DNA of 64,000 nucleotides from an uncultured SAR324 cluster bacterium (GTDB taxonomy: Bacteria > SAR324 > NAC60-12), in NCBI GenBank assembly GCA_905182865.1, contig CAJJCY010000003.1:97001-161000 (forward strand). The letters run 5' to 3'. The notes beneath the pieces were generated by a model. The model ran no database searches and was not told where the DNA came from. It was given only the letters and a program-made list of their open reading frames with translations. Shown here one piece after another: positions 19,521-28,841 of the stretch (position 1 is its first letter; the number at the start of each line of letters is the position of its first letter). The translations under genes were made by a program, and so were the position numbers.

Positions 19521-21585
19521 ATGCTTTACATAAAAAAGCAGACAGCTAAGTTTCCATTTTATCAGCTCTTCTTGTCGCATTAACAGGATGTGCCGCAACT
19601 GAGGATAGCAGCAGCGGAAGCGGGAGCAGTTCGTATGTACTTGAAGTAAGCGTCTCCGGTCTTCAGCAGGGGAAAAATGTGGTTCTGAGCAGTGGACAGA
19701 GTACGGCAACTAATGTTTTCACAGAAAATGAAGCACTTGGAATTACCACAGATGGGACCTATTCCTTTGGCTCATTTACCAGCGGAACTTCATACAATAT
19801 CACAGTACGTCAGCAGCCCGTCAGCCAAACCTGCACGGTGACCAGTGGAGAAGGCTCACTCAGCGCGAGTACAACCGTTGCAGTTGCATGTACCTCTGAA
19901 TCATACACAATTTCCGGCACGGTAGTTGGAATGCTTTCAGGTCAAAGTGTAACGCTGCAGAACAATTCCGGAGATAATCTTACTGTCAGCAGCAACACCA
20001 GTTTCAGCTTTACAACGAAAGTGGCTTCAGGGGAAACATACCTGGTAACGGTCCTGACGCAGCCCACCGGTCAGACGTGTACACCAAACCTGAACAGCGG
20101 TGTGGTTTCCGGAAATGTCACCGATGTCAGCATAATCTGCTCATACACAGTTTATACTGTTTCCGGAAATGTCAGCGGGCTTTCAGGAACGCTCGTCCTG
20201 CAGAACAATTACGGAAGCGATCAAACTTTGACCAGCGACGGAAGTTTTTCATTTAGAGTTGCTTCCAGTGCCAAATACAACGTTCGCGTCAAAACACAGC
20301 CAAACGGGAAATGTACGGTTAGTAACGGCAGCGGAACTGTAGGTGCAGATGTGGATAACGTTTCAGTTGGATGCTGGGTTTTCGTTGATGGAGGTGGAAG
20401 CTCTACCGGAGTCAATCAAAACTCAACTTACCGTGCCGACAATGTGAGTCTGCATGCATTCGATAACAACTCAAAGCTTTATGTAAGCTGGAGCGAAATC
20501 TCACAATACGGCAGCATCAGCCAAATCAGGGTCAAGAGTTACGATAATTCCACCTGGAGTACAATTGACGGAGACAGCAACAACGGCATCAATTTGATCA
20601 AGTCCCGCAACGCAACTAATTCCTCGATGTCAGACAACGGAACACACCTTTTCGCTGTTTGGAGCGAAGACAACGGTGCCGGAAAGGGACTAATCCGTTC
20701 TGCAGTTTTCGATAACACAACCCTCTCATGGGATTTTCAAAACAACAATTTTCAGGAACTTAATAATTCATCACAAGTAGATCTGCGAATAATCCTCAAC
20801 TGCTGAATGATAATTCATCACTATATGCAATTTGGAGTGAAAATAACGGTACTGCAAATCAAATTAGAGTTAAGCTTTTTGACAACAGTACCAGCTGGAA
20901 TTTGGTAGACAATATCGACGATAACGCAACCGGTATCAATAACAACCCGAGCAAAAATGCCATAAATCCCAAATTGCTGAATTTTAACTCTAGAATTTAT
21001 GCTGCCTGGAGCGAAGACAACGGCTCCGCATCACAGATACATGTGGCTAGATATGATGACAACAGCAGTTGGACAATTGTAGACGATAACAGCAGCACCG
21101 GAATCAACAAGGCGCCCGGCAAAAACGCAACCTATCCGACAATGGCGGTACTTAGTACCAAACTATATCTGGCCTGGAGTGAAACCAATGCAGACAACCG
21201 GACGCAAATTCGAGTGAAATCATACGATGGAAGCAGTTGGAGTTCTGTGGATGGAGATAATGCAACGAAGGGAATTAACAAGGATTACACGCAAAATGCT
21301 TCATATCCGCAATTGGTAAAAGTTACTGACAACAGTTCAAGCTCCAAACTTTATGCGGTTTGGCTGGAAGAAAATGGTAACACCCAGGTACGTGTTGCTG
21401 AATTCAATGGAACTTCAAGCTGGAGTTTCAAGGATGGAGACAGTTTTGATGGCCTGAATCTCAACACCGCCAAAATTACCGGAAAACCCAGTGCCGCTGC
21501 CTACCTCAACAAACTAATCGTTGCCTGGTCTGAAACCAACAGCCTGGGAGTGCCACAAATCCGTGTTGCCAAATCACCTTTTTAA
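19521..21585 (+). CDS. Large repeat lipoprotein 2, frame-interrupted paralogue
   Basis: Paralogue of the upstream lipoprotein with the same plan: signal peptide, lipobox LTGC, Ig-like modules, then YAAWSE/IRVA repeats ending IRVAKSPF. I place the start at the ATG at 19,521. The lipobox lies in another frame, and one more T in the TTTT run near 19,557 would join MLYIKKQTAKFPF to SALLVALTGC. A second break near 20,775 is likewise a single base. Its function is unknown; the module set suggests an outer-surface protein. Confidence 0.72.
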
Positions 21586-21864
21586 GAAAGCACAAACAGT
21601 ATTTGAATTTATATTCAGGACTCACTGAAAAAGTTTTTCTAGTGAGGTCACCTCGTTGGGAAAAAGCACTCAAACAAAACAGGGAGTAAAGCTTTCGAGC
21701 TTGCACGTAAACCCCCTGAAGTTTTGATAATAAATCCAATAATTACTTATTGATATTATTGAATATAATTATTTTTCAGCAAGTGCTGTTTATTCTCGGC
21801 TGCTGATAGATGTTAGTTCTTCTTAAAAAACATTTTTATTGTCACTAAAAAAGGAAAAATACAC

Positions 21865-23210
21865 ATGCTGAATATGAAGCAGGCTGCCGAACAGGTTTTG
21901 GTTCTCGCAGAAAAAAAAGGACTGAAAGACGTTGATGTTGTGGTTGAACGCAGCGAATCGTTGGATGTGGAAATACAGGAAGGTAAAGTGGAGAAAGTTG
22001 AACAATCCACCAGCCTTGGTTTGGGAGTAAGAGTTCTCGATGGAGACCGTACTGGACTTGCGTCCACAGAGCGGCTGAGTTCAGAATCCATTCAGCATGC
22101 CTTTGAAAATGCCTGTGAAAACGCTAAGCTTCAGGATCCAACTGAAGTTAAAATGCTGGACGCCCCGGCAGAAATTCCGGATTCTGCCTCACTTGAACTT
22201 TACAATCCTGAACTTGATAAGTTGAATACAGAGGACCTGACAGAACTTGGATTGTCAATAGAAGATGCAGTCAAAGCAGCAGATAAGCGTGTAGTTTCAA
22301 TTCCGTATCTTGGAGTTTCACGCGGAAGTAATGAATCGCTTTTGCTTTCCAGCAGAGGTGTTTTTTACGAGACAGCAGTCAAATGAAGTTGCCGCCTGGT
22401 GCGGCCCACTTTTACAGGATGGAGATTCCAGAAAATCTGGAATGCAGATTTTTCACCGCCGGGACTGGGATAAGGATGCAGGAAATCGAATTGGAACAGA
22501 AGCAGTAGAAAAGGCCGCAGAACTGCTGAGCGCAGCTCCAATAAAAGGTGGCAAATTACCGGTGGTGCTGGACGAACATGTGGCACCGCGTTTTTTAGGA
22601 ATGTTCTTCGGAGCCTTTTCCGCAGAATCCGCACAGCGCGGAATGTCGCGTCTTGCAGGGAAAACTGGGCCAAACAATTGCCGCTCCGGGACTGACTTTG
22701 CTCGATGATCCACACCGTCCGGGCGCAAACCGTTCTAGTTTTCTGGATGCAGAAGGATTTTTGACAAAACCGCTGCCACTGATTGAAAATGGTGTTTTTC
22801 GTAATTTTTTATATCACGTTGAATCTGCCTGCAAAGAGAATAAGAACTCAACCGGACATGCTTCACGCGGATATTCCGGTGGAATCAGCACGCGTTCACA
22901 TAACCTGGTATGGCCGAGAGGTGATCACAGTCTGGACCAGCTTTGTTCACTAAACAACAGATGTCTGCTCGTCACCCAGCTTGAAGGGCAAGCCGGCTGC
23001 AATCCTGTCAGCGGAGATATTTCAATTGGAGTACAGGGTTTTCTGCTGGAGAACGGACTCCGGATTCAGCCTGTTGACAGCATCACTGTTGCCGGAAACT
23101 TTTTTGACGTTCTGCAAAACATCCGGGCCAGCGGCAATGCATACCAACCTGAACTAACTCATTCCTTTATTCCGGCACTGCTGATTGAAGGCCTGACTGT
23201 TTCCGGATAA
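21865..23210 (+). CDS. pmbA: PmbA/TldE-type protease subunit, frame-interrupted
   Basis: Metalloprotease-family protein acting with TldD on small peptides and antitoxins. The first part (21865-22386) carries the VEIQEGKVEKVEQSTSLGLG region. The middle (to 22708) carries RDWDK and PVVLDEHVAPRFLGMFFGAFS. The last part (to 23210) carries DDPHRPGANRSSFLDAEG and the C-terminal core. Two single-base shifts, near 22,365 (T6 run) and 22,661 (A4 run), separate the three frames. Joined, the protein is about 447 residues, the normal size. No tldD is in the window. Confidence 0.85.
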
Positions 23211-23214
23211 GTTG

Positions 23215-23461
23215 ATGAAGATCCGGTCCTTCATTTCACTGGATTTGCCATGGAATAACTCCGGAGCTCCACCGTTTCGTTCCGCATGTTACACTTGGAC
23301 GGATTAAACCGCGTGCAGGAAAAACAATTGATTTTCAAGCAAGGAATATTTTGTTGTCTGGAATTGCAGATTCAGTGACACTTTTTCAGAGTGAATTGAC
23401 TCCGGACGGAGCTATTCACACGGCTTTGGCGGAGATTCCTTTGAGGACTCTTCCGGAATAA
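23215..23461 (+). pseudogene. thpR: Internally deleted RNA 2',3'-cyclic phosphodiesterase (ThpR) remnant
   Basis: Starts five bases after pmbA with MKIRSFISLDLP, the usual ThpR beginning. About 15 codons later the sequence jumps to the C-terminal half in another frame: FVPHVTLGRIKPR, which contains the second HxT motif, then VTLFQSELTPDGAIHT. The first HxT motif and about 100 residues are missing. The total of 247 bp compares with about 550 bp for an intact gene. Unlike the single-base breaks elsewhere, this is a real deletion or an assembly collapse. Confidence 0.7.
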
Positions 23462-23502
23462 AAGAGAGAAATAGGATATTTTGCTGCCTCAAGTAAGATA
23501 GC

Positions 23503-24632
23503 TTATTTGGAATGTGTTTCCTTCTGTTTCTGTACAAATGAAACAAAAAATACAAGGAAGATTCCCAAGAACAAACCGACAACTGTACCAAGCGAAACAA
23601 TCAGTCTGCGGTTGGGCTTGATGCGGTTTTTGGGGGATAGGCGGCCTGATCGACTGTTACCGAATGCATACCTTCTTCTTCAATTTTGAACGAGCGCAGC
23701 AGCGCAAGTTGCTCCTGCAAATCACGTAATCCGGAATGAAAGGATCGTCTGATTTGCGTACTTTGAGGATATCCTATTTCTGCATTGAGCGCTTTGTAGC
23801 CCCTGTAGTATAGCTGAGTGTTGCTTGTTGAAATGTTCAACTGATTGTTCTGCACGACATTCGTTGTATCAACCCTCTCTCTGACTCCCAGTTCTGCTGC
23901 AATTTTAGCTGCTTCTTCAAAACTCAATATAGTGTCTTCCCGCCGCTGTTTTGCCATTTGCCGCTTAGAACTGATATTGTATTCTATGTCCCTGATCTGT
24001 TCCGCAATTGAATTCGTCGCATCAGCAACCATTGCACGTACGGTCTCAGCAGTCAAAATAATAACATAATCGTTGACTAATTTTGCTGCAAATACAGGGT
24101 CTTCGGACTCCATTGAAATTGAAAAACCTATCTTCTTTATCTTCAATTTTCATCATCTTTGAGAAACTTTCAAGGATCTCGATATCCCTTGTTTCTGGAG
24201 ATCTGTTTGGAGCCAGAATATCCATCAGACCCTGCTCATCAATGAACTTCTTCTGCAGACTGCGGGAGCTGAGATTATTTTTAAAGGCAGCAAAAGCTCG
24301 GCCGGAGTCATTCCCTGCACTCCCTGCACTCCCTGCACTCCCTGCACTCCCTGCATGTTCAATGATTGAACATCTTTTGCTGATGGAGGAAGGAGCAATG
24401 CTTCAGCTTTGTAAATAGGCGGCAGTTGCAGAGCATAAACCACAGACCCCAGCGCTGCGATAACGGTAACCGCAATAACGAGCCACTTTTTGTTCCACAA
24501 GGTGATCCACAGTTCATACAAATCAATGGTGTCATCTTCAAATTGCTGCGGATTAGGAGCAGCATACTGAATATTTTGAGGAGCTTGAGTTTGTGGGTTA
24601 TCAGAAGTGGGTTTTGAGTCAGTTATTGGCAT
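23503..24632 (-). CDS. Wzz-like polysaccharide chain-length regulator, frame-interrupted
   Basis: Inner-membrane protein controlling polysaccharide chain length. The N-terminal part has IDLYELWITLWNKKWLV followed by the first membrane segment and the Wzz-type PPIYKAEALLLPP. The C-terminal part has a coiled-coil region, then the PxxP-like AAYPPKNRIKP and a second membrane segment ending near 23,505. Three single-base breaks (near 24,290, 24,128 and 23,630) separate the pieces; the last needs one more A in an A5 run. A 9-bp tandem repeat encoding GVQ lies in the N-terminal part. No wzx/wzy genes are adjacent. Confidence 0.75.
24313..24357. repeat. 9-bp tandem repeat in the Wzz-like gene
   Basis: Four full copies of CCCTGCACT plus a partial fifth (plus-strand view). 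On the coding strand they give repeated Gly-Val-Gln units just after the first membrane segment. Copy number can change by slippage in steps of three residues without loss of frame. Confidence 0.85.
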
Positions 24633-24767
24633 TGTTCGTTTTATGTATTTTCAAATCTTAAAGAACAAATATTCTTGTAATTGCAGCAAAATAAAAGAAG
24701 TTTTCAGTTTTCGGTCGACAATATGGCAGAGACTTAACTCTGATACCGTCAAACATAACCTTTAATG

Positions 24768-25711
24768 CTAACTGAAATTTTTCTGGGAGGCAACTGAATT
24801 TTGAATTTCCTGAATGGAAACGTAATCGAGGTAGCGTAGTATTTGACCCAGCAGAGAGGGAATCTCTTCTGCATGAGCAAGGCTATTTCCAGTTGTTCTG
24901 CAGTGAGTTTGCGTTCACGCAGCAACAGGCCACCTAATTTGCGCTTTGAAGCAGCAACGGAAAAGACCTTATTTTTTAGTTTTGAAAGCGGCTGCAATAA
25001 TGAGTTCTGCCAGGTTGGGTTTTTTTTACGGAGTATTTCAATTACCCGGGAGCGGTTTGCAGCGTTAAGACACTCCAGGGCCTTGATTGAAGAGGTAGAG
25101 GTTTCGATATCCGGATCTGTTACATATGCCAGCAGATACTTGTTTACCCCTTGAAATCCACATTGACCAAGCGCCTGTATAACCTGATTCCGGTTTGAAT
25201 TTTCCGAATTTTGCAAAAGGTGAAGTAAATATTTCACTCCACCTTCATCCTTTTTTGCAGCAATTGCTTCCAGTGCCACCTGACGCACATACTGATTTGC
25301 AGAAAGCTCAACGCAATTAATCAGTTCTTCAAGTGAGAGATTGGTAGTCTGGCGATTTACTTTAATTTTTTCTTTTTTTCCCTGAGGAACATATATATTA
25401 TCCCACCACGGTTTTTCAGTTTGGTTCTCCTGTCTTCTCTTATTAAAAAAAACTGAGGAAAACTTCTGTCTCAAATTAGAGGTTCTGCTGACCATATTTT
25501 TACTAGAAGAAGCAGCTTCATAAGCATTCATTTTCTGCAGAAGCTGATATGCTTCTGTTACCTGCCGAAATTTTTCCGTATTACCTTTTCCTGCAGCAGT
25601 ATCCGGATGATAGCGCATCACAGACTGACGATAAGCCTGCTTCAGCTGCTTTGGGGATACTCCGGGTTTTACACCCAGTTCAAAATACAGATTAGTTACC
25701 TGCTGTTCCAT
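24768..25711 (-). CDS. DnaJ-domain protein with HEAT repeats, frame-interrupted at its end
   Basis: The N-terminal J domain (residues 5-65) has the HPD motif in MRYHPDTAAG. A linker follows, then HEAT-like repeats (VRQVALEAIAAKKDEGGVKYL and similar) to about residue 230. The C-terminal region LGGLLLRERKLTAEQLEIAL resembles the N-terminal domain of GspE/PilB secretion ATPases. The frame breaks near 24,865, and the family-like continuation (LGQILRYLDYVSIQEIQ) ends at 24,768. It may be an adaptor that brings Hsp70 to a membrane or secretion partner. Confidence 0.7.
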
Positions 25712-25806
25712 GACCTTTGGTCCAAAAAGTTTGCTAAAAAATAGTTCTACTTAATCTACTTTCTGCAAAACACAGTCCAACTTGATTTCAGCAAATTACG
25801 AAAGAG

Positions 25807-26811
25807 TCAGGAAGCAGTCAGTTTCACCTCCGGGAAGCACTCTAAAAACTGACGCGTTACTTCTTCGTGGTCAACCGCAATAGATTGCGGTTCATTCCCA
25901 TTTGAAACTCTGAGGAGGTTATCGAGTGCATTCCGGACAGCCAGGATAAGGCTTTCTTTATCAGGCGCACTGTGAGGAGTCAAAACCACATTTTCCAATT
26001 TTCGCAGCGGCGAGTTTTCCGGCAGTGGTTCCACTTCAAAAACATCCAGTCCGGCAGCAGAAATCTGACCGGAAGTCAAAGCCTCATAAATAGCATTTTC
26101 GTCCTGAATATAACCACGCGAGGAATTGATCAAAAGTGCATCCGGACGCATTTTACGGAGTGAATTCCTGTTTATTAAATGGTGGGTAAAGCTGGTTTTT
26201 GGAAGGTGGTAACTGATGATATCAGAACTTGAAAGCAATTCATCCGGAAAGAGATATTTCAGGCCCCACTCTTTTTCTGCTTCCGACTGGCGCACGACAT
26301 CAAAATATTGAACCTTGACACCCAAAGCCACAGCCCGCTTCGCAAGGGCTTTTCCTATGCGCCCCAATCCAAAAATTCCGAGGGTTTTTCCTGCAAGTTC
26401 TTTGTTTGTGTGTTTTAAATTTTTCCATGGACCAGAAGTTACAGAACGGTGGTGAAACAGCAACTGCCGATAGAGTACGAAAATTTGCATCAAAACATGC
26501 TCTGCAACTGAGACCGCATTGGCGCCATTGTTGCTGGCAACTAAAACGTTATGATGTTTTGCTTTTGCCAGATCTATCCGGTCGTAGCCGGCACTCATGG
26601 TTTGAATTATCCGCAGCCGCCCGGCGGTTTTATACTGCGAATCGCTGGGATTTACCTGTCCAATAATTGCATCTGCTTTTTCAAGCAGGACATTCAGTTT
26701 TTCATCCGGATGAGAAAAATCTGCCAGCGTCAGTGCAAAAGAATCCGGAGCTTCCGCTTTGAGTCTTTCGAACAAAAGTTCATATTCTTTGTTGACAATA
26801 ATATTAAACAT
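25807..26811 (-). CDS. D-isomer-specific 2-hydroxyacid dehydrogenase
   Basis: A 334-residue NAD(P)-dependent oxidoreductase. The Rossmann motif LGIFGLGRIGKALAKRA, the SRGYIQDENAI segment and the DVFEVEPLPENSPL region with the catalytic Glu are present. The catalytic His is in VVLTPHSAP. The frame is intact. The substrate (glyoxylate, hydroxypyruvate, phosphoglycerate or other) cannot be told from the sequence. It is immediately downstream of a small OM barrel gene in the same orientation. Confidence 0.88.
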   Translation of the reverse strand: MFNIIVNKEYELLFERLKAEAPDSFALTLADFSHPDEKLNVLLEKADAIIGQVNPSDSQYKTAGRLRIIQTMSAGYDRIDLAKAKHHNVLVASNNGANAVSVAEHVLMQIFVLYRQLLFHHRSVTSGPWKNLKHTNKELAGKTLGIFGLGRIGKALAKRAVALGVKVQYFDVVRQSEAEKEWGLKYLFPDELLSSSDIISYHLPKTSFTHHLINRNSLRKMRPDALLINSSRGYIQDENAIYEALTSGQISAAGLDVFEVEPLPENSPLRKLENVVLTPHSAPDKESLILAVRNALDNLLRVSNGNEPQSIAVDHEEVTRQFLECFPEVKLTAS

Positions 26812-26820
26812 AACAAATAG

Positions 26821-27423
26821 TTAAAAAGTGTAGCCCAGGCCAAGGCCGTATTCTGTTGAATGCAGAGCTACATCCTGACGCTTGCCGTTGCGTAAAACTG
26901 TCAGGTCATCAAAACTTAAATTTTTGCGCTGATAAAATAACAGTACTTCCATGTTGCCGTAAGCAATGCCTGGTCCAAAGAAATAACCCATTCCACTGAT
27001 GGAAGATGCTTCTGAGGAATCCTGGATTCCTTTCACTTCAGCTTGACCGCTGACAGGAATCCGGACAGAAGCCTCAAAAAGCAGCGATATATTTCTCGTC
27101 AGCTCAAACCCTGTATAACCTGCTCCAAGTTCCAGTAAATGGGCACGGAAAACTCCTTTGTAGCCTTCCGAAGAATCGGCAGGATCTTCGATCCGGGCAT
27201 TAAAATATGAATATCCTAAACCCAACTGGGTGTTCCGGGAAATCGGCATCAAAAAAGCAAGAACGAATTCTGATGTCTTGAGCTTTGAGTCCTCAAACCC
27301 ATCTGTCACGTTTTTTGTACTGACAGGAAAAAGAAAGCGGATTTTTGCCCTTACTGCCCAGGCTTGTGTTGCAAAACAGAGCAGACAAATTACGAGAATA
27401 CTTTTTTTTAGCTTTGCGTTCAT
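26821..27423 (-). CDS. Small outer-membrane beta-barrel protein
   Basis: A 200-residue protein with a signal peptide (KSILVICLLCFATQAWA). Amphipathic strands of 9-11 residues follow, and the protein ends YGLGLGYTF with a terminal aromatic residue, as in OmpA/OmpW-like eight-stranded barrels. No enzyme motif is seen. The gap to the next gene is 9 bp, so the two may be co-transcribed. Confidence 0.65.
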   Translation of the reverse strand: MNAKLKKSILVICLLCFATQAWAVRAKIRFLFPVSTKNVTDGFEDSKLKTSEFVLAFLMPISRNTQLGLGYSYFNARIEDPADSSEGYKGVFRAHLLELGAGYTGFELTRNISLLFEASVRIPVSGQAEVKGIQDSSEASSISGMGYFFGPGIAYGNMEVLLFYQRKNLSFDDLTVLRNGKRQDVALHSTEYGLGLGYTF

Positions 27424-27649
27424 AAAACTTCTTGGGTTCAGCCTGTTTAGTATTTTATTAAAGTACTCGTGAGTCTTGAATTATCGTATGAAACTTATTT
27501 TATTGACTGAGGCATGTCATCTCGAACGAAGAGAAGACCTTATAAGATATTTATATATTTTAAATTTTCTAGAATACGTTTGGAGTGACTCGAAAAAGTT
27601 CGTAACAATCGAGTAAAGTAATTCTCGCCCAGATTGTTTCCACAATGGT

Positions 27650-27859
27650 GTGCTTATGGATGATTTTTATGGAGATTCTGCTTATACATTTGAAATAGGT
27701 GAAGTTTCAAAAGAGGTTAGAAATCTTTTAAAAGTAACTAAAGAGTCATTAATATTAGCTATTGATAGAAATCCTTCAACTGGTTTTCCAGTTTTTGCAA
27801 TACCATCAACAATTTTCTTCATCTTAAAACATCTGCATGAATCAAAATACAGAAACTGA
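27650..27859 (+). CDS. Doubtful small ORF
   Basis: A 69-residue frame without recognisable motifs. It overlaps the first 23 bp of the cupin gene in another frame, and no strong ribosome site is seen. It may be the decayed end of an older gene. The upstream sequence (27,510-27,530) has the GTCATCTCGAACGAAGAGAAG-like look of a common short bacterial repeat. Confidence 0.25.
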   Translation: MLMDDFYGDSAYTFEIGEVSKEVRNLLKVTKESLILAIDRNPSTGFPVFAIPSTIFFILKHLHESKYRN

Positions 27860-28190
27860 CCATCGTCCGTGGGGTTTTTACACGGTTCTGGCGGACGAGC
27901 CAGATTATAAAGTAAAGCAAATCGTGGTTTATCCCGGTCAGCGACTCAGTCTGCAAAAACATCAAAAAAGAGCAGAACACTGGTATGTGGTGTCCGGAGA
28001 AGGCATCGTAACACTTGAAGGACAACGACTCAACAAAAAAAGTGGCGAGTCAGTGAATATTCCCTGCGGCTCAGCTCACCGTATTGAAAATACCGGTACT
28101 GTTGATTTAAGCTTTATTGAAATACAAACCGGAGATTATTTTGGTGAAGACGATATTGAACGCCTGGAAGATGATTACGGAAGAAGCTGA
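27837..28190 (+). CDS. Cupin, type II mannose-6-phosphate isomerase-like
   Basis: A 117-residue single-domain cupin that matches the isomerase domain at the end of two-domain mannose-1-phosphate guanylyltransferases: HRPWGFYTVL, the motif PGQRLSLQKHQKRAEHWYVVSG and the second motif IPCGSAHRIENTG. The metal-binding His and Glu residues are present. Free-standing versions occur near sugar-nucleotide genes. It may act in GDP-mannose supply for surface glycans. Confidence 0.82.
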   Translation: MNQNTETDHRPWGFYTVLADEPDYKVKQIVVYPGQRLSLQKHQKRAEHWYVVSGEGIVTLEGQRLNKKSGESVNIPCGSAHRIENTGTVDLSFIEIQTGDYFGEDDIERLEDDYGRS

Positions 28191-28289
28191 TTTTTCAACA
28201 GTTTAAATCCGATTGACCCACAATCTTTTTTTCCTCTATGATAATTCTTCCTTCACATTGCAGACAAAACTAAACCGCCCGCTTTATCG

Positions 28290-28834
28290 TTAATCCAGAC
28301 AGGCAATGTGCGGAACTTCCCGATATTTTTCAGCAAAATCTAATCCGTAACCAACCACAAAACGATCTTCAATATCAAAGCCAATATATTTAACTGTTAA
28401 CTCCTTTATTCTGAATTTTTTTATTCAGCAATGAACATGCTTCTATCGATTTCGGTTTTTGCACGCAGGAGATCTTCCATAACATATTTCAGGGTCAATC
28501 CGGTATCAAATATATCCTCAACCACCAAAACATCCTTTCCTCTTAAATCCAGGTTATGCATCAGTGTCACTTCTCCGGAACTTACTTTCTGATCTTTGTA
28601 ACTGGAAGCCTGCAAAAAACAGATCTGACAGGGTATGCTAATTTGTCGCACCAGGTCTGCCAGAAAAATGAAGGCACCATTTAGCACTCCCACCAGATGC
28701 AGTTCCTGTCCCTGATAATCCGCAGAAATTTCCTTTCCCAGTTGTACCACTCGCTGATTGATTTCGCTGCTTGAAATCAAAATCTCTTTTTTGGAAATAT
28801 CTATTTCTGTCTCAGGCGAAGAATCCGTACTCAT
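28290..28834 (-). CDS. hpt: Hypoxanthine phosphoribosyltransferase, frame-interrupted
   Basis: Purine salvage enzyme making IMP or GMP from the free base and PRPP. LVGVLNGAFIFLADL and the PRPP-binding motif VLVVEDIFDTGLTL are intact. The C-terminal part lies in other frames: SIEACSLLNKKIQNK, then YIGFDIEDRFVVGYGLDFAEKYR, ending HIACLD at 28,290. Two single-base changes (an A5 run near 28,447 and a base near 28,398) restore a 180-residue protein of normal length. I take the breaks as consensus errors. Confidence 0.88.
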
Positions 28835-28841
28835 CCTTTTT

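Noticed and set aside
27488..27619. Short frame of about 43 codons before the cupin region
   Set aside because: No ribosome site, no motif, and it overlaps a segment resembling a common short intergenic repeat.
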